Shown: piece by piece, positions 1 through 8,337 of the stretch
How positions within the stretch are numbered: position 1 is the stretch's first letter
How the letters are laid out: every line of letters begins with the position of its first letter
Assembly: GCA_016218915.1 (NCBI GenBank)
Contig: JACRCQ010000036.1
Coordinates: 1 to 64,000, forward strand
From: Deltaproteobacteria bacterium
GTDB lineage: Bacteria; Myxococcota_A; Polyangia; Polyangiales; Polyangiaceae
Reading direction: 5' to 3'
DNA: 64,000 nt
Position numbers and translations under genes: made by a program
The notes under the pieces: generated by a model
Seen by the model: the letters and a program-made list of their open reading frames with translations, nothing else
What the model was told of the DNA's origin: nothing
Database searches by the model: none

Positions 1-155
1 CCGCTACCCGCTACCCACTACCCACTACCCCCGCGCCCTACACGCTCGCCAAAGCGGGGTGAGCGAGCCGCCGCCGGGGGGGGCGGGCACGCGCGTGAAT
101 CTGGCCCAAGTGCGGGCAGGCGGCGGCGAGCGACAGGGCATCGCGAACTTGTGCA
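1..155. repeat. Dispersed repeat, left copy (heptamer array plus palindromic module)
   Basis: The window opens inside a tandem heptamer array (CTACCCG/CTACCCA, four copies at 4-31). It is followed by a GC-rich module with CGAGCCGCCGCCGGGG on one side and GCAGGCGGCGGCGAGCG on the other, so its ends can pair. The same order of blocks recurs near 51.93-52.10 kb, including TCGCC, GAGCCGCCGCC, GAATCTGGCC, GTGCGGG and GGCGGCGGCGAGCGACA. This is therefore a dispersed, non-coding repeat. I see no gene in it, nor in the following hundred bases before the kinase promoter. Confidence 0.75.
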
Positions 156-257
156 CACCGCTACCGCACGACAGCGATGGCTGTGATTCCGGCGGAACAT
201 GGACGAACCCAAGCGCCAACGCTCCGATCACGAATCAGGCCTGGGGCTCCCCCCTCG

Positions 258-287
258 TTGACACCCCCGAATCACCAATCGTATCCT
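258..287 (+). promoter_or_regulatory. Candidate sigma70-type promoter of the sensor kinase
   Basis: A perfect TTGACA (258-263) is followed after 18 bases by TATCCT (282-287), which matches TATAAT at four of six positions. The kinase ATG lies 20 bases further on, behind a G-rich ribosome-binding stretch (CTGGGGGATAG). The leader would be very short. Spacing and position are plausible but the call rests on sequence only. Confidence 0.45.
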
Positions 288-306
288 CGAGTCTCCTGGG
301 GGATAG

Positions 307-2688
307 ATGTCGATCCGTTTCGTTGAGGCATTGCAATCAGGCGAGGACTGGCTTCTCGCACGGTTGCTCCAGTACGCCTCCGAAGCGGACTACACCCGCT
401 ATGCCACGATCAAAGAGGAGGAATGGCGCTTAGTCGTCGCTGGACCGGTTCGGGCGCTCGCGTCCTGGCTCAAGACCCGACCCGACGCTGAGCCGATCCA
501 CGTCGAGGAGCACCCAGCCCTGAGCGAAGCCGCGTCCTTTGGCGTGCTCGAAGCCAAGCGTCACCGCGCCCGCGGCATCACCCTCGAGATGTTCCTCGGC
601 ATGACCAAGCTGCTGCGCAATGCAGTGCTCGACCTGTCCTGGCAGCTCGATCTCCCCCAGGAGCAGCGCCGACCGCTGCTCGACCGCGTGCTGCGCTTCT
701 TCGACAAGTTCGAGCTCGGCGTCACCGCCGAGTGGGTCAGCTTGTCCGTGCCAGAGCGCATGACCGAGCTCGAGGCCGCCAACCGTCGCATGACCAACGA
801 GCGCGCCCGCTACTGGACCGTCTTCCAGAGCATGGCCGAGCCCGCCTACGTCGTCGACAACGACATGAACCTCATTGCGGTCAACACCGCCCTCGAGAAG
901 TTCTATGGCCAGCCTTCCAGCGAGATTCTCAACCGTCCTTGTCGCGACGTGCTCAACCACAGTCTCTGCGACACCTGCCCTTTGCGCGAGGCCATGCGCG
1001 ACCGCCGCACGTTCTCCGGTGTCGAGCAGCAGATTCCCGTGCGCGGCAAGAACCGCACCGTGCTGATGAGCGGCAGCTTCCTCGACGACATCAGCGGCAA
1101 GTACGCCGGCGGCGTGGTGCTCCTGCAGGACATCACCGAGCGCAAGAGCGCAGAGATCGCTCTCAGGGATGGCGAGCGCAAGTACCGCACCATCTTCGAG
1201 ACCGTCGCGATGCTGATCCTCACCATCGACCAGAGCGGCACTGTGCTCGACTGCAATCCCCGCATCGAAGGAACGCTCGGCTACAAGCGCGAAGAGGTGG
1301 TCGGACGATCCCTTGGGGCGCTGCTGCCGCCCGACGTCCGTGATCGCGCGGCCGCTCACCTGCGCGATCTCGTGGGCGGGGGCATCCTGCGCGATCAGGA
1401 CTACAGGATGGTCAAGAAGGATGGATCGCCCATCGAAGTCCGTGTCGACTCGTCGTCGATCTGCGACGAGGACGGGCGATTCGATCGGGCAATCATCCTG
1501 ATCGACGACATCACGGCCGAGCGCAAGCTCGAAGCCCGCCTCGTCCAGGCGCAGAAGATGGAAGCCGTCGGCCGGCTCGCCGGGGGCGTGGCCCACGACT
1601 TCAACAACCTGCTGACCGTCATCATCGGCAGCAGCACCTTCCTGGACCGGAAGATGCCCCAGGGCGACCCGATGCGCGTCGAGCTCGAGCAGATCTCCCG
1701 CGCCGCTGAGCGCGGCGCGTCGCTCACCCGTCAGCTGCTCGCCTTCAGCCGACGCCAGGTCCTGCGCTCCCAGGTGCTGAGCGTCAACTCGATCATCACC
1801 GACCTCGACGGCATGATGCGCAGGATCATCGGCGAGGACATCGTGCTCGATGCGGAGCTTGAGCCAGAGCTCGGCTGCGTCCGTGCCGACTCGACCCAGA
1901 TCGAGCAGGTGATCATGAACCTCGCGGTCAACGCGCGCGACGCGATGGTGCATGGTGGGCGTCTGGTGATCCGGACCTCGCGTGCGTTGATCGACGAAGG
2001 GGAGGCGGCGGTTCGGCCGGGGCTGAAGCCAGGCCCTCACGTGCTCCTGCAGGTGATCGACACGGGCGCTGGGATGGACGAAGAGACCAAGCTGCAGGTC
2101 TTCGAGCCGTTCTTCACGACCAAGCCCAGGGGCACGGGCCTGGGGCTGTCCACCGCCTACGGGATCGTGCGCCAGTCCGGCGGACACATCGCTTGCGAAA
2201 GCCACCCAGGCGGCGGCACCACCTTCTCCGTGTGGCTGCCGCTGGTCGATGAAGCCCGATCCCAGCCCGAGCCCGCTGCAGGCGTGCGCGGAGAGTCGCG
2301 CGGGTCGGAGATCGTGCTGCTCGTGGAGGACGAGCCCTCTGTGCGGGAGCTGGCGAGCGAGACGCTCCGAGCGAGCGGCTACACGGTGCTGGAGGCGAGC
2401 GATGGCGACGAAGCCCTGAGGATCGCGAGCGGACAAGCGGGCTCGATCGACCTGCTGGTGACCGACGTGGTCATGCCGCACATGAGCGGAAGGGAGCTGG
2501 CGCAGCGGTTGCTGCAGCAGCGCGCAGGCGTGCGCGTGCTGTTCATCTCCGGCTACGCCTCGGAGTCAGGCGGGCCCGGGAGCCTGCCAGCCGGTGCCGA
2601 GCTGCTGCTCAAGCCCTTCACGCCCCAGGAGCTGTCATCTCGGGCACGCTCCGTGCTCGATGCGGCTCCGTCCTCCCCTTCCGGTTGA
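307..2688 (+). CDS. Hybrid sensor histidine kinase with two PAS domains and a receiver
   Basis: This 793-residue protein should sense a signal and autophosphorylate, then pass the phosphate to its own receiver. Residues 1-140 are a helical domain I do not recognise. PAS1 covers about 165-280 and PAS2 about 290-405. The HisKA H-box has the acceptor His at 430 (GGVAHDFNNLL). The ATPase domain follows, with the N-box near 537-546 and G-boxes DTGAGMD and GTGLGLS. A CheY-like receiver at about 667-785 has acceptor Asp720 in LLVTDVVMP. No transmembrane segment is visible, so it is probably cytoplasmic. PAS1 has a Cys cluster (C212, C221, C224: CRDVLNHSLCDTCPL) that could sense redox state or metal. 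No separate response regulator adjoins it; the next gene is convergent with a 15-base gap. Confidence 0.93.
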   Translation: MSIRFVEALQSGEDWLLARLLQYASEADYTRYATIKEEEWRLVVAGPVRALASWLKTRPDAEPIHVEEHPALSEAASFGVLEAKRHRARGITLEMFLGMTKLLRNAVLDLSWQLDLPQEQRRPLLDRVLRFFDKFELGVTAEWVSLSVPERMTELEAANRRMTNERARYWTVFQSMAEPAYVVDNDMNLIAVNTALEKFYGQPSSEILNRPCRDVLNHSLCDTCPLREAMRDRRTFSGVEQQIPVRGKNRTVLMSGSFLDDISGKYAGGVVLLQDITERKSAEIALRDGERKYRTIFETVAMLILTIDQSGTVLDCNPRIEGTLGYKREEVVGRSLGALLPPDVRDRAAAHLRDLVGGGILRDQDYRMVKKDGSPIEVRVDSSSICDEDGRFDRAIILIDDITAERKLEARLVQAQKMEAVGRLAGGVAHDFNNLLTVIIGSSTFLDRKMPQGDPMRVELEQISRAAERGASLTRQLLAFSRRQVLRSQVLSVNSIITDLDGMMRRIIGEDIVLDAELEPELGCVRADSTQIEQVIMNLAVNARDAMVHGGRLVIRTSRALIDEGEAAVRPGLKPGPHVLLQVIDTGAGMDEETKLQVFEPFFTTKPRGTGLGLSTAYGIVRQSGGHIACESHPGGGTTFSVWLPLVDEARSQPEPAAGVRGESRGSEIVLLVEDEPSVRELASETLRASGYTVLEASDGDEALRIASGQAGSIDLLVTDVVMPHMSGRELAQRLLQQRAGVRVLFISGYASESGGPGSLPAGAELLLKPFTPQELSSRARSVLDAAPSSPSG

Positions 2689-2703
2689 AGCCCAGCAGGT
2701 GCC

Positions 2704-3297
2704 TCAGGAAGGTATCCTCAAGTACCCCGCGCACAGGAAGTCGAACACCTGATCAGCCAGCTTGTCGGCCGTCATGTCAGCCGCGCCGCCGACCACGCAC
2801 TGGTAGAGCAGCTCCTTCATCGCTCCGCCGCTCAGCCAGGCCATCACGCGCGTGTCGCCTTCGGCCACGATCCCCAGCTGCTGGCCCTCTTTCAGGCTGT
2901 CAGCCAGAAGCTGGTAGATCTCGTCGTAGACCGCTCGCAGCTTGCGATCGAAGTCCGTGTCCATGCCGAGCGCGTCGGTCAGCAGGATCTTCGTCATCGC
3001 GCGGTCATTGAGCAGCAGCGCCACGATCCGCGAGATGTTGCCCCGCACCTGCTGGCCCACGCTCCGTCCCGCATCCTCGATGTCGATGCGCTGAATCGTG
3101 AGGTGCACGCGGGCCACGAACCGATCCACCAGCTCCGCGAAAACCGCACGCTTGTCCTCGAAGTACAGGTAGAACGTGCCGCGTGCCACGCCTGCCGCCA
3201 CGACGATGTCGTCGACCGTGGCCGCGTGATAGCCGTGCCGGGCAAACACGTCCCTGGCTTTGGTCAGGATCTGCGCGCGTCGTTCGCTCTTCTCCAT
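2704..3297 (-). CDS. TetR-family transcriptional regulator
   Basis: This 197-residue repressor-type regulator has an N-terminal helix-turn-helix of TetR type (ILTKARDVFARHGYHAATV, then VARGTFYLYFEDK at about 35-48). The C-terminal ligand domain is all helical. The frame stays open far upstream, but the start at MEKSERRAQ is preferred because it is where TetR homology begins and because a longer start would run over the maf gene on the other strand. An alternative ATG lies 11 codons upstream. It is divergent from maf across about 73 bases holding an inverted repeat, which suggests autoregulation. The ligand is unknown. Confidence 0.9.
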   Translation of the reverse strand: MEKSERRAQILTKARDVFARHGYHAATVDDIVVAAGVARGTFYLYFEDKRAVFAELVDRFVARVHLTIQRIDIEDAGRSVGQQVRGNISRIVALLLNDRAMTKILLTDALGMDTDFDRKLRAVYDEIYQLLADSLKEGQQLGIVAEGDTRVMAWLSGGAMKELLYQCVVGGAADMTADKLADQVFDFLCAGYLRIPS

Positions 3298-3322
3298 CGA
3301 TCGTCGGCCTTTGGGGACAACC

Positions 3323-3351
3323 CGCTGCATCGTGCCGCATCCGGTGCAGCG
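3323..3351. promoter_or_regulatory. Inverted repeat between tetR and maf, possible TetR operator
   Basis: CGCTGCA (3323-3329) and TGCAGCG (3345-3351) are perfect 7-base arms separated by 15 bases. They lie in the only non-coding space between the divergent regulator and maf genes. TetR proteins bind dyads in such positions, although the arms are further apart than usual. Inference from position and symmetry. Confidence 0.35.
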
Positions 3352-3370
3352 CGGCAATAGCATCGGGACT

Positions 3371-3979
3371 ATGCTCCGGTCATCCATGCCGCCCCGAACC
3401 CTCGTGCTCGCTTCCACCTCCCAGCACCGCCGCATGCTCATGGCGCGGCTCGCTGCACCGTTCGTCGCAGTCGACTCGGGCCTGGATGAAGCCCCGTTCA
3501 AGACCCTCGGCCTTCCCCCAGCCGAGCTCGTCTGCAAGCTCGCAGAAGCCAAGGCCCGAGCCGTGCGCCAGAGCTATCCCCAGGCGCTGATCATCGGCTC
3601 CGATCAATGCGCCGAGATCGACGGGCAAATCCTGGGCAAACCCGGGAGCGTCGAGGCCAACGTGGAGCAGCTCGCCATGCTCGCTGGACGCGCCCACCGC
3701 TTGCTGACCGGATTGTGCGTCCTGGATGCTTCCTCGGGCAACTGTCAGATCCACCTCGATGTCCACGTGCTGCACATGCGCCCGCTCACCCGCGAGCAGA
3801 TCCAGCGCTACGTGGATCGGGATCGGCCCCTGGATTGCGCGGGCGGCTACCGCATCGAGACCTCAGGCATGGCCCTGTTCGAGCGTGTGGAGGGACAGGA
3901 CACCACTGCCGTCATCGGCCTGCCGATGATGCAGCTCGTCACGACACTTCTGAAGATGGGTTTCGATCCGATCGTGTAG
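3371..3979 (+). CDS. Maf/YceF-type nucleoside triphosphate pyrophosphatase
   Basis: This 202-residue cytoplasmic enzyme hydrolyses non-canonical or methylated nucleoside triphosphates to monophosphates and pyrophosphate. Family marks are LVLASTSQHRRML near the N-terminus (the S-T/S-x-R-R motif), IIGSDQCAEIDG (catalytic Asp), LGKPG, and the C-terminal GLPM. GSDQ is typical of the YceF branch, which prefers 7-methyl-GTP. The start at 3371 (MLRSSMPPRTL) is chosen because it begins just before the first strand; MPP five codons later is equally possible. Neither has a strong ribosome-binding site. Confidence 0.88.
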   Translation: MLRSSMPPRTLVLASTSQHRRMLMARLAAPFVAVDSGLDEAPFKTLGLPPAELVCKLAEAKARAVRQSYPQALIIGSDQCAEIDGQILGKPGSVEANVEQLAMLAGRAHRLLTGLCVLDASSGNCQIHLDVHVLHMRPLTREQIQRYVDRDRPLDCAGGYRIETSGMALFERVEGQDTTAVIGLPMMQLVTTLLKMGFDPIV

Positions 3980-4010
3980 GTACAGCTCTGCGCAAGTTGG
4001 CGCCCACTCA

Positions 4011-4409
<399 letters not shown>

Positions 4410-4453
4410 GCCCCCTATCGGCCAGCGTGACGACTTGGTTGCGCACTTTCTTC

Positions 4454-4477
4454 GGGCTCGGGCTCGGGCTCGGGCTC
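4454..4477. repeat. GGGCTC hexamer array (4 copies), upstream of the S23 gene
   Basis: Four perfect GGGCTC units, the reverse complement of the downstream GAGCCC array. They are non-coding and lie 45-68 bases before the S23 start. Both arrays end with GACT/GACTCC-like bases on the same strand, so the pair is only approximately symmetrical. Confidence 0.9.
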
Positions 4478-4534
4478 GACTGAGCGGATACCAACCTGCG
4501 GCGCCCTGTACTAAGCGCGCGGCAGGCCGCGCCC

Positions 4535-6475
4535 TCAGATCGACAAGTGCTTGCCCACGATCCCGCGTGCGTCCGCAGGCGACGCGCGCCATCCGCTCTC
4601 CTTCATGATCCGCCCGGTCAGGTAGTCTGCCGTCAGCGAGGCGGTCTTGTACTTGACGTCCTTGCTGGCCTCCTGGACCCGAGCCCAGATCTCGCCGACC
4701 TCCCGGTGCGCCAGCGGCTCCGGGACCTCGACGATCCCTTCGGCATAGAGCTTCTTGAGGGCAAGCAGCAGGGCTGGGCGCGGGGTCTTCTTCGCCAACC
4801 CCTCCTTGAGCAGCTGCTCAAGCTGCGCCTCGTCGGGCCAGCATCGCGGCTTGCCAGCGAGCGCACGCTCCCGTCGGATCGCGGTCTGCCATTCGCAGAT
4901 CGCAACCGCCAGAAGCAGGGCGTCCGCAGTCTTGTCCGCGATCAGCCGCTCGAACATCCGGGCATGGCGGTGAATCGCGAGCTGACGCGCCAGCCCCACG
5001 GGCACGCCTCGCGCCACGTACAGCTCCTCGCGCTCCCACGGGCGCAGGGCGCGCTGCGCGGTGATGCGCGCAATCCGGTCGCGAGCGATGGGCACCGGGG
5101 GTGAGTCGGTGTCCGGATACATGCGATCCGGACCGGGCAGGATGCGCTCGAAGTCGGTCCGGCACGCATCAGGCAAGTGCTGGCGCGTCTCGGCCGGCAC
5201 CCCGATCGTGGCCTCCTTCGCCCGCGCGATGATCTCGTTGACCGACGTCCGCGCGTCCTCTCCTGGCCCCCACGCCAGCACCACCGCGTCGTCGTCGGTC
5301 GCCCCGATCGCCTTGCGAACCCGCGTCTCGTCCTCCACGGAGAACCCCTCGCCCAGCCCGTCGAGCACGAACAGGTTCGGCATCTCGTCCACGCACGCGA
5401 TCACGCGAACGCGCCCTGCCAGCTCGTGGGCGAACGTCATTCCCGGCTGCGTCTTGTGGCGAAGCAGCGGTCCCCACCCCTTGAGAGCGATGGCAACCAG
5501 CGGCCATCCGAGCTTGCGGATCTCGGCGATGCGCGGGTTGCGGGAGCTCGACAGGATGCCCGTGACCTCGCGCTCCTTGGTCCTGAACGTCTCGGTCGTG
5601 ATGCCGCGCTTCTTGAGCTCGTCGCGCAGCTCGATGAGCGCCTTGTGCCGGAGCGCCTCGTAGTGCGTCAAAGCACGGATGTCCGGCGTACGCGGCACGC
5701 CCTTGGTCTCCACGCGATCCGAGCCGGTGATCGACACGTTGACGTCCTGGCGGGCAGAGCCGAGCCCCCGACGCACCCTTCCCGAGGAGCGCAGCAGGCG
5801 CCCGAGTAGCTCGTCGACTTCGGCGACTTCATGCGGCGTGCGCATGTCGGGCTTGGTGACGATCTCGATCAGGGGCGTGGACAGGCGATCCGTGCGGAAA
5901 ACGACCTGGTGGCCGACGTCGGACACCTCGCGGCACGCATCCTCCTCGATGGCGAGCTGCTGGATCCGGATCTTCCGATCGCGATAGGGGACCCAGCCAT
6001 CCACGCCCACGATCGCGGTCCTCTGGAACCCGGTCGGGATCGACCCGTCGAGGTACTGCTTGCGCGTGATGTGGACCTCGTCGACGAGCTTGCAGTTGAG
6101 CATCAGCGCGATTTCGATCGCGAAGTCGAGGGCCTCCTGGTTGATCGGGAAGGGAGGCGTGTCGTCCATCTCGTAGGTGCAGACGTTGTCGCGGTACAGA
6201 TGGTAGACGACCTGCTTGCGGGTCTTGAACTCCATGAGCGCGGTGCCGTCGTAGGTGCCCATCTCCGAGAGGGTGGGGCGCATGTGACGCAGGATCACGG
6301 CATCCGGTGCATCGTTGCGGTACCGCACCGGGCAGTGGCAGAACAGCTTCGTTCGGGTGTCCAGCTGGTGGTGGATCTCGAGTCCGGACTTGAATCCCAG
6401 GGACTGGTAGTAGCCGAGATCGTCGAACCGGAGCCCTTCCAGCAGCGACTTTCGCCAGGCATCCATCAGCGCCAA
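4535..6475 (-). CDS. gatE: Glutamyl-tRNA(Gln) amidotransferase subunit E (archaeal type)
   Basis: This 646-residue protein is the kinase/amidotransferase subunit that activates Glu on misacylated Glu-tRNA(Gln), using ammonia from GatD. GatE marks are GLEIHHQLDTRTKLFCHCP near residues 31-49, LDGSIPTGFQRTAIVG (GatE rather than GatB), QQLAIEEDACRE, and ETKGVPRTPDIRALTHYEA. An AspRS-like insertion precedes the MYPDTDSPPVPI motif, and a helical YqeY-like tail ends in DYLTGRIMKESGWRASP. The length matches archaeal GatE (about 620-640 residues). It starts inside the end of gatD (10-base overlap), so the two are translationally coupled. GatDE is known from archaea, whereas bacteria normally use GatCAB, so transfer is likely. 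No truncation or frameshift is seen. Confidence 0.93.
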   Translation of the reverse strand: MALMDAWRKSLLEGLRFDDLGYYQSLGFKSGLEIHHQLDTRTKLFCHCPVRYRNDAPDAVILRHMRPTLSEMGTYDGTALMEFKTRKQVVYHLYRDNVCTYEMDDTPPFPINQEALDFAIEIALMLNCKLVDEVHITRKQYLDGSIPTGFQRTAIVGVDGWVPYRDRKIRIQQLAIEEDACREVSDVGHQVVFRTDRLSTPLIEIVTKPDMRTPHEVAEVDELLGRLLRSSGRVRRGLGSARQDVNVSITGSDRVETKGVPRTPDIRALTHYEALRHKALIELRDELKKRGITTETFRTKEREVTGILSSSRNPRIAEIRKLGWPLVAIALKGWGPLLRHKTQPGMTFAHELAGRVRVIACVDEMPNLFVLDGLGEGFSVEDETRVRKAIGATDDDAVVLAWGPGEDARTSVNEIIARAKEATIGVPAETRQHLPDACRTDFERILPGPDRMYPDTDSPPVPIARDRIARITAQRALRPWEREELYVARGVPVGLARQLAIHRHARMFERLIADKTADALLLAVAICEWQTAIRRERALAGKPRCWPDEAQLEQLLKEGLAKKTPRPALLLALKKLYAEGIVEVPEPLAHREVGEIWARVQEASKDVKYKTASLTADYLTGRIMKESGWRASPADARGIVGKHLSI

Positions 6476-7854
6476 CCTCTCTTCAAGAACTCCTCGACCT
6501 CAGGCAATCCACCCTGGAAGACCAGATAGCCGTCCGGAGGCTCCCGCTCCGTGATCTCGCCGTTGACCGGCGCAATCATCATCTTCGCCACCTCCGCGCG
6601 ATCCTGCGTGTGCGCCAGCACCCAGCCGAGCTTGATGTAGGCCACCTCGGGCAGCATGTTGGCGCATGGCACGCACCCCAGCTCCATCAGGTCGCGCCCG
6701 GTGTCGTAGACGTACATCTGCGCGTAGCCCCACATGGTCTGCACGGTCATCATGACCGACACGCCCTTCTTGCAGGCCTCGCGCAAGGGCTCGTACAGCG
6801 GCTTGTTGACGTGACCCAGGCCGGTGCCTGCGATCACGATCCCCTTGTAGCCGTTGTCGACCAGCGAGGAGATGATGTCCGGCTTCATCGCGGGGTAGTA
6901 GTAGACGATCGCGACGCGATCATCGAAGACGGCGTCGACCTTCACGTTGCGATCGTCGCGACGCCTCTTGTAGTCCTGCCGCAGCGGCTTGACCTCGTTG
7001 GGCGTGCAGGTCGCCATCGGGATGTCCGACAGCGTGCGGAACGTCGAGCGATACGACGAGTGCATTTTTCGCACGCGCGTTCCGCGGTGCAGCAAGTTGT
7101 ACGAGTCCGAGGTCGGGCCGAACATGCAGACCATGACCTCTGCGATCGGGCCTCGCGCTGCGGTGTTCACCGCGCACTGCAGGTTGAACGCAGCGTCCGA
7201 CGACGGCCGGTCGCTCGAGCGCTGCGAGCCCACCATCACGATCGGCACCGGCGAGCTCTGGACCATGAAGGTCAGCACAGCGGCCGTGTGGTGCATCGTG
7301 TCGGTGCCGTGTCCGATCACGATGCCCGCGGCGCCAGCCTCGATCTCGGCTCCGATCGCCTTGGCCGTCGTGATGTACTCGTTCGGTCCCATGTTCTCGC
7401 TGAACACGCCGAACAGCTTGATCGTCTTGAGATTGGCGATGTCTGCCAGCTCAGGAACCGCGCCGTACAGCTCGCCCGGCGTGAACGCCGGGATGACCGC
7501 GCCTGTCCGGTAGTCGAGCCGCGAGGCGATCGTGCCCCCGGTGCCCAACAGCGTCACGTTCGGCTTTGCAGGGTCGAACGGGAACTCCTTCTCCGGGATC
7601 TTGTAGTGCGCTTCGCGGAAGCCCTTCTCGCGCACCGTGCGAATCCTGTCGACAGCAATGCCCACGTTGTATCCGGTCGACAGCTTGAGCACCATGTGGC
7701 GATCATCGGCCTGCTCGGAGCGGGGCAGCACGATGCCCTCGAACACTCCGTCTTCGGTCTCGATCTCCACGTCGGCCCAAACCCGCGCCTGGTGGCTCTT
7801 GAGAACCTCGCGCGCTCGACCCCGATACCCTTTCAGCGGATCAGGACTGGTCAT
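6466..7854 (-). CDS. gatD: Glutamyl-tRNA(Gln) amidotransferase subunit D (archaeal type)
   Basis: This 462-residue glutaminase subunit frees ammonia from Gln or Asn for GatE. Residues 1-95 form the GatD-specific N-terminal barrel (DVEIETEDGVFEGIVLPR, GYNVGI). A type-I asparaginase-like domain follows: LGTGGTIASRLDY with nucleophile-type Thr108, GHGTDTMHHTA with Thr184/Asp185, then MVGSQRSSDRPSSD. The barrel domain and the gatE neighbour rule out a plain L-asparaginase. The ATG at 7854 is preceded by AAGGCAGG at proper spacing; the open frame upstream has no homology. It is first gene of a two-gene operon. The catalytic residues I can place are intact. Confidence 0.93.
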   Translation of the reverse strand: MTSPDPLKGYRGRAREVLKSHQARVWADVEIETEDGVFEGIVLPRSEQADDRHMVLKLSTGYNVGIAVDRIRTVREKGFREAHYKIPEKEFPFDPAKPNVTLLGTGGTIASRLDYRTGAVIPAFTPGELYGAVPELADIANLKTIKLFGVFSENMGPNEYITTAKAIGAEIEAGAAGIVIGHGTDTMHHTAAVLTFMVQSSPVPIVMVGSQRSSDRPSSDAAFNLQCAVNTAARGPIAEVMVCMFGPTSDSYNLLHRGTRVRKMHSSYRSTFRTLSDIPMATCTPNEVKPLRQDYKRRRDDRNVKVDAVFDDRVAIVYYYPAMKPDIISSLVDNGYKGIVIAGTGLGHVNKPLYEPLREACKKGVSVMMTVQTMWGYAQMYVYDTGRDLMELGCVPCANMLPEVAYIKLGWVLAHTQDRAEVAKMMIAPVNGEITEREPPDGYLVFQGGLPEVEEFLKRGWR

Positions 7855-8035
7855 CGTACCTGCCTTCTGCAAGTCGTTCGAAGCGCGCGCATGATAGGTG
7901 ATGGCACCAGCGAATCCAATCGATTCTGATGGGAGTTGCGGGGCAACGCGTGCCGTTGGACTTTGCACGGAAGCCACTCGCGGACGTCGCGAATCAATCG
8001 ACGAGGAAAGAGAGGGGGCGGGGAACCGGACCATC

Positions 8036-8258
8036 TTGATCACCGCCCCCCGCCCTTCGGGCGACCCCCTCCGGGTCTGCCGCGTCTGCTGATCACTCGG
8101 AGGCGGCAGCCGTAGGGCGTGCAGAGCCGGGCGCGATCCGATCTCTTTCTGACCCCCTCCACCGCCCGACTGCGCGAGCCCCTCGCCTCTCACTCCTGAG
8201 GATCGGCGGGCGTGGGGAGGGGGTCGACGAGCGAAGCGAGGCGGGGGGAGGTGATCAA
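8036..8258. repeat. 223-bp MITE-like element with long imperfect terminal inverted repeats
   Basis: The left arm starts TTGATCACCGCCCCCCGCC and has GACCCCCTCC about 26 bases in. The right arm, read on the opposite strand, starts TTGATCACCTCCCCCCGCC and has GACCCCCTCC at a similar place, both continuing to a GATC. The arms are about 58-62 bases long. The centre holds a third TGACCCCCTCC and no gene. The arms could fold into one long hairpin. This fits a non-autonomous mobile element. The rest of the 480-base gap, nearer gatD, shows nothing recognisable. Confidence 0.65.
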
Positions 8259-8337
8259 TACCGTCCGGCTCAGCGTTGAACTGCTAACAGGAGGGGCTCA
8301 TGTGCCTTGTCGTCCGTACAATCGCGATGGGATTCCC

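Noticed and set aside
430..2481. Long open frame on the minus strand opposite the sensor kinase
   Set aside because: It mirrors the kinase codons in a high-GC genome, has low-complexity composition and no recognisable domain. The kinase on the other strand is complete and convincing.
3298..3552. Longer start for the TetR regulator
   Set aside because: It would run over maf on the opposite strand and lacks TetR homology before MEKSER.
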